From Oscillospiraceae bacterium (GTDB lineage Bacteria > Bacillota > Clostridia > Oscillospirales > Ruminococcaceae), in NCBI GenBank assembly GCA_022800935.1, contig JAAWRH010000023.1:1-60459 (forward strand): a stretch of 60,459 nucleotides of DNA, read 5' to 3'. A program made the position numbers and the translations under genes. This document shows, piece after piece, positions 43,425-52,870 of this stretch (position 1 is its first letter; each line of letters opens with the position of its first letter). Under the pieces are notes generated by a model that saw only the letters and a program-made list of their open reading frames with translations, had not been told where the DNA came from and ran no database searches.

Positions 43425-44146
43425 ACACACTGGCCATTGAACTGAAAAAGCTGAAGCGGACGGGTGTCCTCCCGCTGCTCCCGGCTGTGGGTATTTTAGG
43501 GGCGGCCTATGCCTTTGTCAACTTCCTTGTCCGGGGGGATGGGCTGCTCCGCCTGCCCCTGGCTCCGATGGATGTGCTGCTGACCCAGCTTTACGGCGTA
43601 ATTATGATACTGAACCTGTTCGGTGTTGTCGCCGCAGCCTGTATGGCCTACAATATGGAGTTTAAGGGCGGCGCAGTCAGGAAGATGTATATGCTCCCCG
43701 TAAGCGTGCCGGGGATGTATCTCTGTAAATTTCTGCTCCTGACCGTCCTGCTGTTTGCCGCCGTTGCGGTGGAAAACCTGGCGCTGCTAAAAATGGGGCA
43801 GAGCCGTCTGCCCCAGGGGACCTTTGAAATGGGGACGCTGCTCCGGTTCGCGGCCTATTCCTTTGTCACCTCCATGCCGGTGCTGTCCTTTATGCTGCTG
43901 GTTTCCTCCCGGTCTGAAAACATGTGGATTTCCCTGGGCATAGGGGTCGCCGGATTTTTAAGCGGGATGGCCCTGGCCCCGTCGGCTTCGGTTTTGCTGT
44001 GCGTTCATCCCTTTGTTTTGATGTTAAAGCCCGCGGTCGCCATGAGCGCGCAGCCGGACGGAACGGTTGCATTGTTGGCGCTGGTGGAAACGAGTTTTTT
44101 CCTCGGCGCCGGACTGTGGGCGGCAAAAAAACTGCGTTATGAGTAA
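43421..44146 (+). CDS. Lantibiotic-type ABC transporter permease 1
   Basis: 241-aa membrane protein with about six helices, of the MutE/EpiE-like immunity permease type (start MNTLAIELKKLKRTGVLPLL, internal AACMAYNMEFKGGAVRKMYM). Its ATG lies in the stop codon region of the ATPase gene (4-bp overlap), so expression is coupled. Confidence 0.85.
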   Translation: MNTLAIELKKLKRTGVLPLLPAVGILGAAYAFVNFLVRGDGLLRLPLAPMDVLLTQLYGVIMILNLFGVVAAACMAYNMEFKGGAVRKMYMLPVSVPGMYLCKFLLLTVLLFAAVAVENLALLKMGQSRLPQGTFEMGTLLRFAAYSFVTSMPVLSFMLLVSSRSENMWISLGIGVAGFLSGMALAPSASVLLCVHPFVLMLKPAVAMSAQPDGTVALLALVETSFFLGAGLWAAKKLRYE

Positions 44147-44166
44147 AGGAAGGTTCGAAATTCAGT

Positions 44167-44931
44167 ATGAAATTTTTGGATTTGCTCGGCATTGAATTCA
44201 TGAAGGTGAAGCGCTCAAAAATCATTCCGCTGATCTTTATCGCGCCCCTGCTGGTTGTCACCTCCGGCGTGGTCAATATCAGCCGGTATTTTACGCCGGA
44301 GTACACCAACGCCTGGTCCGCCATGTTCATTCAAAGCGCCTTGGTCTACGCCTACTATCTGCTGCCCCTGAGCATGATTGTGGTCTGCGTGATGGTATCG
44401 GGGCGGGAAACCCAGAACAACGGCATTCTCAAGATGCTGGCCCTGCCGGTCAGCCGTCAAGCCCTTTCGCTGGCAAAGTTCGCTGTGCTGGCGTTTTATC
44501 TGCTTATGGAGATGGCTGTTTTTCTGGCGGTGTTTATGGCGGCTGGATTGATTGCCTCTTCCACTATGGGAATCACCGAAACTCTGCCCGTTCTCTACCT
44601 TTTGAAATGGTGCGGGGGGCTGTTCCTGACCATGCTCCCCAGCCTGGCGATGATGTGGGCTATTACGGTGCTGTTTGAAAAGCCGCTGCTTTCGGTGGGG
44701 CTGAATCTGCTGCTGGTCATTCCCGGCATTCTGGCGGCGAATACACCGTTGTGGATTGTCTATCCCTACTGCTACAGCGGGTATCTGGTGTCCTGCTCCC
44801 TCCATGATTTTACGGCAAAGGGCGCTGATACCGTGTTTCAGCTGGCGCCCTTTCTTCCCTGTGCGGCCGCCATATTTGCGGGAATGCTGGTATTGGCTGC
44901 CGTTCGGTTTGGGAGGAAGGAGATGAGGTAG
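44167..44931 (+). CDS. Lantibiotic-type ABC transporter permease 2
   Basis: 254-aa membrane protein with about six helices, of the MutG/EpiG-like permease type (MKFLDLLGIEFMKVKRSKII; VMVSGRETQNNGILKMLALP). It follows permease 1 by 20 bp and would pair with it over a dimer of the ATPase. No lantibiotic synthesis gene is nearby, so the module serves resistance rather than self-immunity. Confidence 0.85.
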   Translation: MKFLDLLGIEFMKVKRSKIIPLIFIAPLLVVTSGVVNISRYFTPEYTNAWSAMFIQSALVYAYYLLPLSMIVVCVMVSGRETQNNGILKMLALPVSRQALSLAKFAVLAFYLLMEMAVFLAVFMAAGLIASSTMGITETLPVLYLLKWCGGLFLTMLPSLAMMWAITVLFEKPLLSVGLNLLLVIPGILAANTPLWIVYPYCYSGYLVSCSLHDFTAKGADTVFQLAPFLPCAAAIFAGMLVLAAVRFGRKEMR

Positions 44932-45107
44932 CTGTAAATCATCATTACGATGTATGCATACTGTTTTATAGGCTATTTTTAGTACTGAAAAACATCAATC
45001 GCAAAACTTTTTGAGGTAAATCTCTCAAAGATATTCCATAATGCCGATAATTGTGATAGAATAGAATTATATTTTATACAATCATGACGAAAGGAGGCCG
45101 TTTCACC

Positions 45108-45929
45108 GTGCCGACAACATATACTCACTATAAATTCGGCAGAGAGGTCATAGCCGCCCTTCCGGAACTCCACCGGAAGACCGTTGAGAGCGGCCGGGAG
45201 CTGTTCGACATTGGGTTGCATGGACCGGATATTTTGTTTTACTATCACGCGCCCTTTAAAAACCGCATAAGCGGCATTGGATACCAGATGCATGACCGTT
45301 CCGCGGATGAGTTCTTTGAGCGGGCGGCGGCGTGGATCAGGGGAACAGGAGGGAAGGGGGAGGCAGCCGCCTATATCTATGGGTTTATCTGCCACTTTGC
45401 CCTGGACAGTGAGTGCCACGGGTACATCGAGAAGATGATTCACGCCAGCGGGATCAGCCACTCCGAAATCGAAATGGAGCTTGACCGCCTGTTGCTGACG
45501 GAGGATTCCATTGACCCGGTCCCGTATCTTGGTACAAACCACATCCATCCCACCCAGGAGAACGCGGAGGTCATCGCCCCCTTCTTTGAGGGGGTCACGG
45601 CACAGGAGGTGAAAAAGGCGCTGTCCTCCATGATAACCTGCCATAAACTGCTCCTTGCGCCCAACCCGGTCAAGCGGAAGCTGCTGTTCGGCGGGATGAA
45701 GCTGGTGGGGCAGTACAAGAGCCTCCACGGAATGGTGATGAGTGAGACGCCAAATCCCCTCTGCCGGGATTACTGCCTTTTTCTGAAAAAGCGGTTTGCG
45801 GAAGCGGTCCCGCTGGCGGCGGAGCTGATTACAGCATTCCAAAAGTTTCTGGACAGCGGCGGGGAGCTTCCCGAAAGATTTCACAGGACCTTTGGGGCCG
45901 GGGACAACTGGGAGGGGCTTCAGCTGTAA
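45108..45929 (+). CDS. Zinc-dependent phospholipase C-like protein
   Basis: 273-aa protein of the clostridial zinc-dependent phospholipase C-like family. The N-terminal PTTYTHYKFGREVI, then LHGPDILFYYHAPF and FICHFALDSECHGYIEKMI place histidine and aspartate residues like the metal ligands of PLC enzymes. There is no signal peptide, so it is probably cytoplasmic, unlike true secreted toxins. I use GTG at 45108: AAGGAGG is 10 bases upstream, and the family normally starts at (M)PTTYTH. The ATG at 45084 precedes that ribosome site. Confidence 0.8.
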   Translation: MPTTYTHYKFGREVIAALPELHRKTVESGRELFDIGLHGPDILFYYHAPFKNRISGIGYQMHDRSADEFFERAAAWIRGTGGKGEAAAYIYGFICHFALDSECHGYIEKMIHASGISHSEIEMELDRLLLTEDSIDPVPYLGTNHIHPTQENAEVIAPFFEGVTAQEVKKALSSMITCHKLLLAPNPVKRKLLFGGMKLVGQYKSLHGMVMSETPNPLCRDYCLFLKKRFAEAVPLAAELITAFQKFLDSGGELPERFHRTFGAGDNWEGLQL

Positions 45930-45975
45930 AAATAAAAAGCGGTTATATTGAGGATGTGCCGCGAGGGAGGACAAG

Positions 45976-47235
45976 ATGAAATTTAAGATGACTCCATTGG
46001 AGAAAAAATGGGTGCTGTACGATGTGGGCAACTCCGCGTTTACCATGCTTGTCGCCACGATTTTCCCCATTTACTTTAACCACCTGGCGGAAAGTGCCGG
46101 GATTTCCGATGTGAATTATCTGGCCTATTGGGGCTATACCTCTTCAGTCTGCACCCTGTTGGTGGCCCTGATGGGTCCGACCCTTGGGGCGGTGGCAGAT
46201 ACCAAGAACTTTAAAAAGCGTATCTTTCAGACGGTGCTGTTTGTGGGAGTAGCGGGGTGCGTCCTGCTGGGATTTTTGTCCTCCTGGCTGTGGTTTTTGG
46301 TGGTGTTTGTGCTGGCCAAGACCGGGTACTCCGCAAGCCTGGTATTTTACGACGCCATGCTCACCGACGTGACCGAGCCGGAACGGATGGACACGGTGTC
46401 CTCCCAGGGCTTTGCGTGGGGATACATAGGAAGCTGCATTCCCTTTGTGGCAAGCCTTGCGGTGGTGCTGGGCGGCGGAAAGCTGGGGATGAGCCTTCAG
46501 GCTTCCATGATTACGGCGTTTTTAATCACTGCGGTATGGTGGCTGTTGTCCGCCGTTCCACTGCTGATTTCCTATCAGCAGAAATACTATGTGGAAACCA
46601 CCGAGCACGTTATCCGCAACAGCTTTGCGCGGCTGGGAAAAACGCTGAAGGACATCAGGGGACAGAAGCACATATTTGTTTTTCTGCTGGCGTTCTTCTT
46701 CTTTATTGACGGGGTGTATACGATTATCGATATGGCAACTGCATACGGGCAGGCCCTGGGGCTAGACAGCACCGGGCTTCTGCTGGCCCTTTTGCTGACC
46801 CAGATTGTGGCCTTTCCCTCGGTGCTGATTTTAAACAGGGCGGCGAAAAAGTTTAATCCCACCTCCATCCTCACCCTCTGCATCGGGGCGTATCTGTTTA
46901 TCTCCTTCTTTGCCTATGGACTGGATACCCAGGCGGAGTTCTGGATTCTGGCCGTGCTGGTGGGGATGTTCCAGGGGACAATACAGGCTCTGTCCAGGTC
47001 TTACTTTGGTAAGATTATCCCGGCGGAGAAGGCCGGGGAATACTTTGGACTGTACGACATCTGCGGAAAGGGCGCGGCGATACTGGGCACCACCCTGGTG
47101 TCGGTGATGACCCAGCTGACCGGGCGGATGAACCTGGGGGTAAGCGCCATATCTGTGCTGTTTATCATCGGGCTGTTCCTTTTTCGTAAGGCCGTAAAGC
47201 TCAATGAGTCCCACAGCGCCCAGACCGTCAAGTGA
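45976..47235 (+). CDS. MFS transporter, UMF1/Atg22-like
   Basis: 419-aa major facilitator with about 12 membrane helices, of the UMF1 family (start KWVLYDVGNSAFTMLVATIF, then YFNHLAESAGI). Bacterial members are thought to export amino acids or related metabolites, by analogy with the yeast vacuolar effluxer Atg22; the substrate is unknown. GGGAGG precedes the ATG. It is 46 bp after the phospholipase-like gene and may share its transcript; a terminator follows. Confidence 0.9.
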   Translation: MKFKMTPLEKKWVLYDVGNSAFTMLVATIFPIYFNHLAESAGISDVNYLAYWGYTSSVCTLLVALMGPTLGAVADTKNFKKRIFQTVLFVGVAGCVLLGFLSSWLWFLVVFVLAKTGYSASLVFYDAMLTDVTEPERMDTVSSQGFAWGYIGSCIPFVASLAVVLGGGKLGMSLQASMITAFLITAVWWLLSAVPLLISYQQKYYVETTEHVIRNSFARLGKTLKDIRGQKHIFVFLLAFFFFIDGVYTIIDMATAYGQALGLDSTGLLLALLLTQIVAFPSVLILNRAAKKFNPTSILTLCIGAYLFISFFAYGLDTQAEFWILAVLVGMFQGTIQALSRSYFGKIIPAEKAGEYFGLYDICGKGAAILGTTLVSVMTQLTGRMNLGVSAISVLFIIGLFLFRKAVKLNESHSAQTVK

Positions 47236-47262
47236 CGGAAAACAAAAAAGGCGTCACATTAA

Positions 47263-47302
47263 AAAAGCTTCGCCCGCCTTTTTAAAGGCTGACGAAGCTT
47301 TT
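47263..47302. terminator. Bidirectional terminator
   Basis: 10-bp perfect stem AAAAGCTTCG/CGAAGCTTTT (47263-47272 with 47293-47302) between convergent genes. Confidence 0.8.
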
Positions 47303-47306
47303 GACT

Positions 47307-49370
47307 TTATATTGCGGGGGTAGAGGGCGTTTCCGTCTCAGGGGGCGCAGGCGGTTCCATATCCCCGCTCATCTCCGGTTTCCCTGTCGGAGGCTCAAAG
47401 CCCTCCGGCAGTTCAAGGTCCTGGGGACGGCCTCCCTTTCCGCCCTTGTCCTTCATCCGGCCATCCCAGCCCTGATTGGGGTCACCGTGGTTTCCGCGGC
47501 CCCCGCCGAAGCCCCCGCCGCCAAACCCGCGGCCCTGGGTTACGCCATTGGAATCCAGATAGGTGACGGCTTCTGATATGGTAAAGCTCACCGCGGCCGT
47601 TTCCCCGGAATAGCTTTCGCCGCTGACCGTTCCGCCCGATTTCAGGACATAGTCCCCCGGTGTCAGCTCAGGCAGGCTCATCAGGATACAGTTATACCGC
47701 TTAGCCGGGGAAAAGGTGCAGATTTCGGCGCCATCCGCCCGTTCCAGCCGCACCGCGGTTCCGCTCTCCATGGCGTCCAGGTAGTACATCACCGCGTTCT
47801 GGCTGGAATCGCCAGAGGTGGTCTGGGCCATTCCGGAGCTCCCCGCGGCAATCAGCGTTCCGCCGGAAATTAGAAAGTTTCCGCCGTAATCCAGGGGTCC
47901 GTTTCCGTTGTCTTCCGGGCCGTTGACCAGCACCGTTCCGCCGCTCATCTCAATGGAACCATTGGAGTCCAGGCCGTCCCCCTGGGCGTTCACCAGGTAG
48001 TATCCGCCGGTGATGGTCAGGGTTCCCTGTCCGCCGCCAAAGGCGTTCTGACCGGGCCGCCCGCCCATGGAGGAGCCGTCGTTTCCGCCCGCGGCGTTGA
48101 TTCCATCGTCAGAGGCGTTTATCTGGACGCTGCCGCCGTTTAAGCGGATATCCAGCGCCTCCAGCCCCTCATAGGACTGGGTGATTTCCATCTCCCCATC
48201 CTCAATGACAAGGAGCTCGTCCGCATGGACGCCGTCGTCTCCGGAGGCAAGACGGAAGGAGCCGCCGGTTACTTCAATGGAGCCGTTGGAGTGGATGGAA
48301 TCATCGGAGGTGTCCAGATTGAAGGTTCCGCCGGATATGGTCAGCGATTGTCCCGCCTTAATCCCCTTGGCGCTTACCTCGTCGGCCGTTGATTCGGTTG
48401 TTTGGCCCCACATTCCCTTTCCGGAGCTGCTGGAATTGGCGCTGCCCCCTGCGGTGACAATCTCAAACTCCCCGCCGGTGATGGTAAAGTCCGTCTCCGC
48501 CTGGAAGCCGTCGCTTTCGCTGACCACCCGGTATATCCCTCCGGAAAGGTGGATATATCCCCGGCCCTCGTCGGTGCTGTTGGTGGATTTCAGCCCGTCG
48601 TTCTGGGCATTCACGTCAAAGCTGCCGCCGGAGATTACCAGGGAATCCTTCCCCACAATGCCGTTTTTGACCGCGGTGACATGATAATTGCCGCCGCTGA
48701 TGCGCAGGTCGTCCTTGGACTGGATGCCGTTGTTGTGGTTTGCCTGGATGGTGAGGGAACCGCTGCCGTTGAGGGCCAGGTCGTCCTTGGAAAATAAGGC
48801 GGCGGAGGGCTCCTCCGCGTCCGGGTCATCGTACTGGTAATTGGTTCCATCGGTCACGGTGTTTTCGGTGCCCTCCGCCAGGGTGATGGTCACCTGGTCC
48901 GCCTGACGGATGTTGAGGGGAGCGCTGGATTCACAGGCAATGGAGACACCCTTCAGCACAAGATGGACAAAATCATCCTTTCCGGCCTCCACTACCACCG
49001 AACCGGAAAGCTCTCCTGAAAGGACATAGGTCCCCGCCTTGGAGATTGTGAGAATCCCATCCCGGAGGGCCGCCGCGCCTCCCTGTCCGGTAATCTCCGC
49101 GCTGTCCCCGGAAAAGGCGATTTGGATGGAGGAGGAATCGTCCCAGGTTTCGTCCAAATCCCGGCTGTCGAAGAATTCGCCGGTATTGTCAGGTGTCTGT
49201 TCAGGCGTGCTGCTGATTTGAGAGACGCTGTCAGAGCTGGAGCTTTCGACCTCCTGTCCCTGACTGGCGGAGGATGTGGAGGACGCGGAGTTGGGGGCGG
49301 AGCATCCCGCCAGCAGAAGCGCCGCCAGACAGAGTGCTGTAAGAGAGCGCATAGCGCGATTGTTTTTCAT
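47307..49370 (-). CDS. Beta-helix carbohydrate-binding lipoprotein (Cthe_2159/DUF4353)
   Basis: 687-aa surface lipoprotein: signal peptide with lipobox LLAGC (Cys23), a serine-rich spacer (to about 75), then repetitive beta-helix sequence with many turns of the form (D/N)DGI.., ISGG.., ..SDDG, as in Cthe_2159 of Clostridium thermocellum, which binds acidic polysaccharide and calcium. The C-terminal 90 residues are glycine- and proline-rich (GRGFGGGGFGGGRG) and acidic. It is the last gene of a group with a DUF4956 membrane protein and a VTC-like polymerase. AAGGAGG lies 10 bases upstream of the ATG. Confidence 0.85.
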   Translation of the reverse strand: MKNNRAMRSLTALCLAALLLAGCSAPNSASSTSSASQGQEVESSSSDSVSQISSTPEQTPDNTGEFFDSRDLDETWDDSSSIQIAFSGDSAEITGQGGAAALRDGILTISKAGTYVLSGELSGSVVVEAGKDDFVHLVLKGVSIACESSAPLNIRQADQVTITLAEGTENTVTDGTNYQYDDPDAEEPSAALFSKDDLALNGSGSLTIQANHNNGIQSKDDLRISGGNYHVTAVKNGIVGKDSLVISGGSFDVNAQNDGLKSTNSTDEGRGYIHLSGGIYRVVSESDGFQAETDFTITGGEFEIVTAGGSANSSSSGKGMWGQTTESTADEVSAKGIKAGQSLTISGGTFNLDTSDDSIHSNGSIEVTGGSFRLASGDDGVHADELLVIEDGEMEITQSYEGLEALDIRLNGGSVQINASDDGINAAGGNDGSSMGGRPGQNAFGGGQGTLTITGGYYLVNAQGDGLDSNGSIEMSGGTVLVNGPEDNGNGPLDYGGNFLISGGTLIAAGSSGMAQTTSGDSSQNAVMYYLDAMESGTAVRLERADGAEICTFSPAKRYNCILMSLPELTPGDYVLKSGGTVSGESYSGETAAVSFTISEAVTYLDSNGVTQGRGFGGGGFGGGRGNHGDPNQGWDGRMKDKGGKGGRPQDLELPEGFEPPTGKPEMSGDMEPPAPPETETPSTPAI

Positions 49371-49425
49371 AGGGCTTCAGGCCTCCTTGTTTCAGAAAAG
49401 ACGGATATAGCAGATGAGCGGGCCG

Positions 49426-50103
49426 TTACAGTTCCTCCCGGTTTTCCTGGGCCCTTCCGCAGACAATGGTCAGATTTCCGTTGCGGCAGCGGATTTCATC
49501 AATCAGATTTTTCTCCTGCGCGGGGTCTTTCATGCGGATATCATAGGTCAGCTCATACATGCTGCCCATATTGGTGGTCTTTACCCGGTCCAGCCGGACC
49601 CTGGAGGCGTACTTTTGAAAGAGATCGTCAAAAATCCCCGTGTAATCCAGGTCCTCCGGAATGGTGATTTTCAGATGCTTATCCTTTTCAGAGGGCTCCC
49701 CAAAGGGGGAACGGCAGAGCAGAAGCATCAGCGCGCTGATGATAACGGTAAAGAACACCGCGAAGGCCAGATGGCCCATCCCGGTGGCAAGCCCCACCGC
49801 CATGGCAAAGAACACCACACAGATTTCCTTGGAGCTCCCCGGCACCGAGCGGAACCGCACCAGCCCAAAGGCACCCATCACCGCAACCCCCGCCCCCAGG
49901 TTGCCGTTGACCATGGTGATAACCACCTGCACCAGGGCGGGCAGCAGGGTGAGGGTGACGGCAAAGCTTTTGGAGGAGGGCCCGGAGAGACGGTAGACCA
50001 TGGCAATCAGAAACCCTAGGGCGACGGAAACCGCTAAGCATAGGATACCCTCGGTGGTGGAAAGCGCCGCGGCTGCGGCGGAGTCAAAGATGCTTGTAAA
50101 CAT
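49426..50103 (-). CDS. DUF4956 membrane protein
   Basis: 225-aa protein with about four membrane helices in its first 125 residues (LAVSVALGFLIAMVYRL, then GAFGLVRFRSVPGSSKEICVVF) and a soluble C-terminal domain. The family is routinely encoded beside VTC-domain polyphosphate polymerases and CotH or beta-helix proteins; its function is unknown. ATG at 50103 is preferred: it has AAGGAG upstream and starts the conserved part (MFTSIFDS). It is 32 bp after the VTC gene. Confidence 0.85.
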   Translation of the reverse strand: MFTSIFDSAAAAALSTTEGILCLAVSVALGFLIAMVYRLSGPSSKSFAVTLTLLPALVQVVITMVNGNLGAGVAVMGAFGLVRFRSVPGSSKEICVVFFAMAVGLATGMGHLAFAVFFTVIISALMLLLCRSPFGEPSEKDKHLKITIPEDLDYTGIFDDLFQKYASRVRLDRVKTTNMGSMYELTYDIRMKDPAQEKNLIDEIRCRNGNLTIVCGRAQENREEL

Positions 50104-50135
50104 GGAAAAACAGCTCCTTATATAGACGTTTGATG

Positions 50136-50918
50136 TCAGGCCAGGCTGTAAAGCGGCGCGCCCTCTACAGCGAACAAGGGCGTATAGGCCGCCTTCCGCC
50201 TCTGGCTGCATTTATATTCGTAATAGCGCCCGTATTTGGAAAAGGAAACAGGGTATGCCTTTGCATCTCCCAGCGTTCTGGCCATCCATATGGGATATGC
50301 GCCGGAAACCTTGATTTCCATCAGCACCAGGTCCTCTGGCAGAAGGCGGAATCCCTCCGAGCCGCCGGTGAGGGGGCTTACATCCTCCTCCCGGCAGCGG
50401 ATGCCGGTATCGAAGGTGACCCGCAGCTCCGGGTCCTCGATTCCGGCCAGGGCGATCCGGTCGTATCCCAAAAATAGCTTTGGGGCGGGGTGGTAGTGTG
50501 AAAGAAAGTACCGCATCTCCCCCAGTATCTGCCTGTCCTGAAAGGAATGACCATCATTCTCCCGCCAATCCGGAAGGGCTCCCCTTTCCAACAGAGCCTC
50601 GGCCTCCTGAAGATTCAGAGTAATCCGCCGTTTATAGACAACACCTTTATATTTTTTCTTAATTTCCAGAAAGAACAGCGTTTCCGGACCGGGAGAGGTC
50701 CCATAGCTGCGCAGGCGCAGCTTCTCTTTATAAGGGGGCTTTTCCAGAGAGCGGTGAATCAGGCAGTCGTCCGGTGTATCAAAATAGACGTTGCAGATGG
50801 TGTATTGTCCGTATTGGTCCGCGTGGAAATAGGGGGAGAAGGCTTGGCTTATTTTTTGATATTGTTCCCGCGTCAGAAGGAATTTCTTCTCTACGCGCTC
50901 GAAGGTCTTTTTAGGCAT
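50136..50918 (-). CDS. VTC-domain polyphosphate polymerase-like protein
   Basis: 260-aa protein with the VTC tunnel-fold domain that in yeast makes polyphosphate from ATP. Basic and acidic active-site strands are intact: RVEKKFLLTREQY, EKLRLRSYG, FLEIKKKYKGVVYKRR, and LMEIKVSGAYPIW near the end. It has no membrane segment and would act at the inner face, possibly with the DUF4956 partner. First gene of the leftward three-gene group. Confidence 0.88.
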   Translation of the reverse strand: MPKKTFERVEKKFLLTREQYQKISQAFSPYFHADQYGQYTICNVYFDTPDDCLIHRSLEKPPYKEKLRLRSYGTSPGPETLFFLEIKKKYKGVVYKRRITLNLQEAEALLERGALPDWRENDGHSFQDRQILGEMRYFLSHYHPAPKLFLGYDRIALAGIEDPELRVTFDTGIRCREEDVSPLTGGSEGFRLLPEDLVLMEIKVSGAYPIWMARTLGDAKAYPVSFSKYGRYYEYKCSQRRKAAYTPLFAVEGAPLYSLA

Positions 50919-51004
50919 GTCATCATCTCCTTGCGCTCTATCTTACAGGACGTTTGTGTTTGTTTTGTGTTGACAGAGAAAAAATATCATGAAACTTGCC
51001 TCCC

Positions 51005-51033
51005 TTGCATTCGGCGGCTGATATGAGTATAAT
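51005..51033 (+). promoter_or_regulatory. Sigma-A promoter of the FAD oxidoreductase gene
   Basis: TTGCAT (51005-51010), 17-bp spacer, perfect TATAAT (51028-51033), 75 bases before the ATG. Confidence 0.65.
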
Positions 51034-51107
51034 TGGATAGGAAAACCGCAGCCTTATGCTTTAAAACCGTTCTGTTGAAAGGACATTTTTTAGAAAGGAT
51101 ATTTTCT

Positions 51108-52721
51108 ATGCCTCTTTTTGTCTCTAATCTCTCGGTTCCCTTCGATACTCCGCTGGAATCGGTCTATGCCATGGCCAGGACAAAGGCAAAACTGCCGGAG
51201 GCGGTCTCTGCCTTCCCTTATGTGGTCAAGGTGTCGCTGGACGCCCGCCGCAAGTCCCAGAAGGGGATACGCCGCGTCTATACGGTGGGGTTTGACCTTT
51301 CCAGCCCGGATATGGAGCAGCGGGCCGCCGCAGGGGACGATCCCTCTGTCCGCTTTCACCCCGCGCCCCGGCCTCTCCAGCCGGTTCACGGGACCCTGCC
51401 TATGAGGGGGAGGCCGGTGGTTGTGGGCTTCGGGCCAGGCGGGATGTTCGCCGCCCTCCTTTTGGCAAGGGAGGGATACCGGCCCATTGTCATTGAGCGG
51501 GGGCAGCCACTTTCCCGCCGGGTCCAGGCGGTGGAGCGGTATTGGAAAACCGGGGTCCTGGTGCCGGAGTCCAACGTCCAGTTCGGGGAGGGGGGCGCGG
51601 GCACCTTTTCCGACGGCAAGCTGACCACCCGGATTGGCGACAGCCGCTGTGAATATGTGCTTCAGGAGCTGTTCCGCCACGGGGCTCCGGAGGAGATACT
51701 CCGCCTGGCAAAGCCCCATATCGGGACAGACCGCCTGCGGGGCGTGGTGTCCTCCATCCGGGAGGAGATTCAGCGGCTGGGGGGAGAGGTGCGCTTCGGG
51801 ACCTGCCTGACGGGATTTGTCCGGGACAGCTCCGGACTGACGGGGGTGAAAACCACCCAGGGGGAGCTGGAGACCGGCGCGGCAATTCTCGCCATCGGCC
51901 ACAGCGCACGGGACACCTTCCGGATGCTGGCTGAGGCGGAAATTCCTATGGAGAAAAAGCCCTTTTCGGTGGGGGTCCGGATCGAACAGCTTCAGCCGGT
52001 CATCGACCGGGGACTGTACGGGGAGCTGGCGGGGCATCCGCTGCTGCCAAAGGGGGAATACCAGCTCTCCTGGCGGCAGGGGCAGGAGGCGGCGTACACC
52101 TTCTGTATGTGCCCCGGCGGGTTTGTAGTCCCAGCTGCCTCGGAGGAGGGAACCGTTGTCACCAACGGCATGAGCGAATTCTCCCGGAACCAGCCCAACG
52201 CCAACAGCGCGCTGGTGGTTTCCGTCACCCCGGAGCAGGTGGGGGCGGGGCTGCTGGACGGGGTGGCCTTTCAGCGAAAGTTGGAGCGGGCCGCCTTCTG
52301 TATGGGCGGCGGAACGGGGGCAGCCCCGGCACAGGATACCGTCCGTTTTCTGGCGGGAAAGGGCGGTATCAGTGAAGGGAAGGTTAAGCCCTCCTATGCA
52401 CTGGGGGTAAAGGGGGTGGAGTTTGACCGGCTGTTTGACCGGCGGGTATGCGCCATGCTCCGGGAGGGACTGGAGAGGTTTGAGCGGCAGATACCCGGAT
52501 TTACCGGCGAAAATGGCGAAGCTCCTCCGGCACTGATGACCGGGGTGGAGACAAGGACCTCCAGCCCGCTGCGGATTTTGAGGGGAGAGGATTTCCAGTC
52601 CTCCGGCCTTCGGGGCCTGTATCCCTGCGGGGAAGGAGCGGGGTACGCGGGGGGAATTATGAGCGCCGCGGTGGACGGCCTGCGGGCTGCGGAGGCGGTA
52701 ATCGGACGGTATGCGGAGTGA
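51108..52721 (+). CDS. FAD-dependent oxidoreductase
   Basis: 537-aa flavoprotein of the NAD(P)/FAD-dependent dehydrogenase type common in Firmicutes. An N-terminal 90-residue domain with a ferredoxin-like look (SLDARRKSQKGIRRVYTVGF) precedes the FAD site VVGFGPGGMFAALLLAREG and a second glycine motif; the C-terminal GLYPCGEGAGYAGGIMSAAVDG is the family signature. Its substrate is unknown. The ATG at 51108 is preceded by two near-identical GAAAGGA ribosome sites (51077 and 51093); the nearer one is well placed. Confidence 0.88.
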   Translation: MPLFVSNLSVPFDTPLESVYAMARTKAKLPEAVSAFPYVVKVSLDARRKSQKGIRRVYTVGFDLSSPDMEQRAAAGDDPSVRFHPAPRPLQPVHGTLPMRGRPVVVGFGPGGMFAALLLAREGYRPIVIERGQPLSRRVQAVERYWKTGVLVPESNVQFGEGGAGTFSDGKLTTRIGDSRCEYVLQELFRHGAPEEILRLAKPHIGTDRLRGVVSSIREEIQRLGGEVRFGTCLTGFVRDSSGLTGVKTTQGELETGAAILAIGHSARDTFRMLAEAEIPMEKKPFSVGVRIEQLQPVIDRGLYGELAGHPLLPKGEYQLSWRQGQEAAYTFCMCPGGFVVPAASEEGTVVTNGMSEFSRNQPNANSALVVSVTPEQVGAGLLDGVAFQRKLERAAFCMGGGTGAAPAQDTVRFLAGKGGISEGKVKPSYALGVKGVEFDRLFDRRVCAMLREGLERFERQIPGFTGENGEAPPALMTGVETRTSSPLRILRGEDFQSSGLRGLYPCGEGAGYAGGIMSAAVDGLRAAEAVIGRYAE

Positions 52722-52800
52722 TCCGCCGTACAGGCTTCAGCCGCTGAAATCTTTTTGAAAAACATTAAAAAAAGATTCACATATCCAGGAAAAAGTATTG

Positions 52801-52806
52801 TATAAT
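52801..52806 (+). promoter_or_regulatory. -10 element before the PhoP-like gene
   Basis: Perfect TATAAT at 52801-52806, 65 bases before the ATG; the nearest -35 candidate (TTCACA) is 19 bases upstream, so activation by a regulator is possible. Confidence 0.4.
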
Positions 52807-52870
52807 GATTATAGTGGAAAATCGTATCCTCGCTTAGGGCAGAGGACGTCAAAATGAAGGAGGTCCCAAA

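Noticed and set aside
44951-44960. GTATGCATAC palindrome after the ABC permease gene
   Set aside because: A 10-bp palindrome alone in AT-rich sequence is expected by chance.
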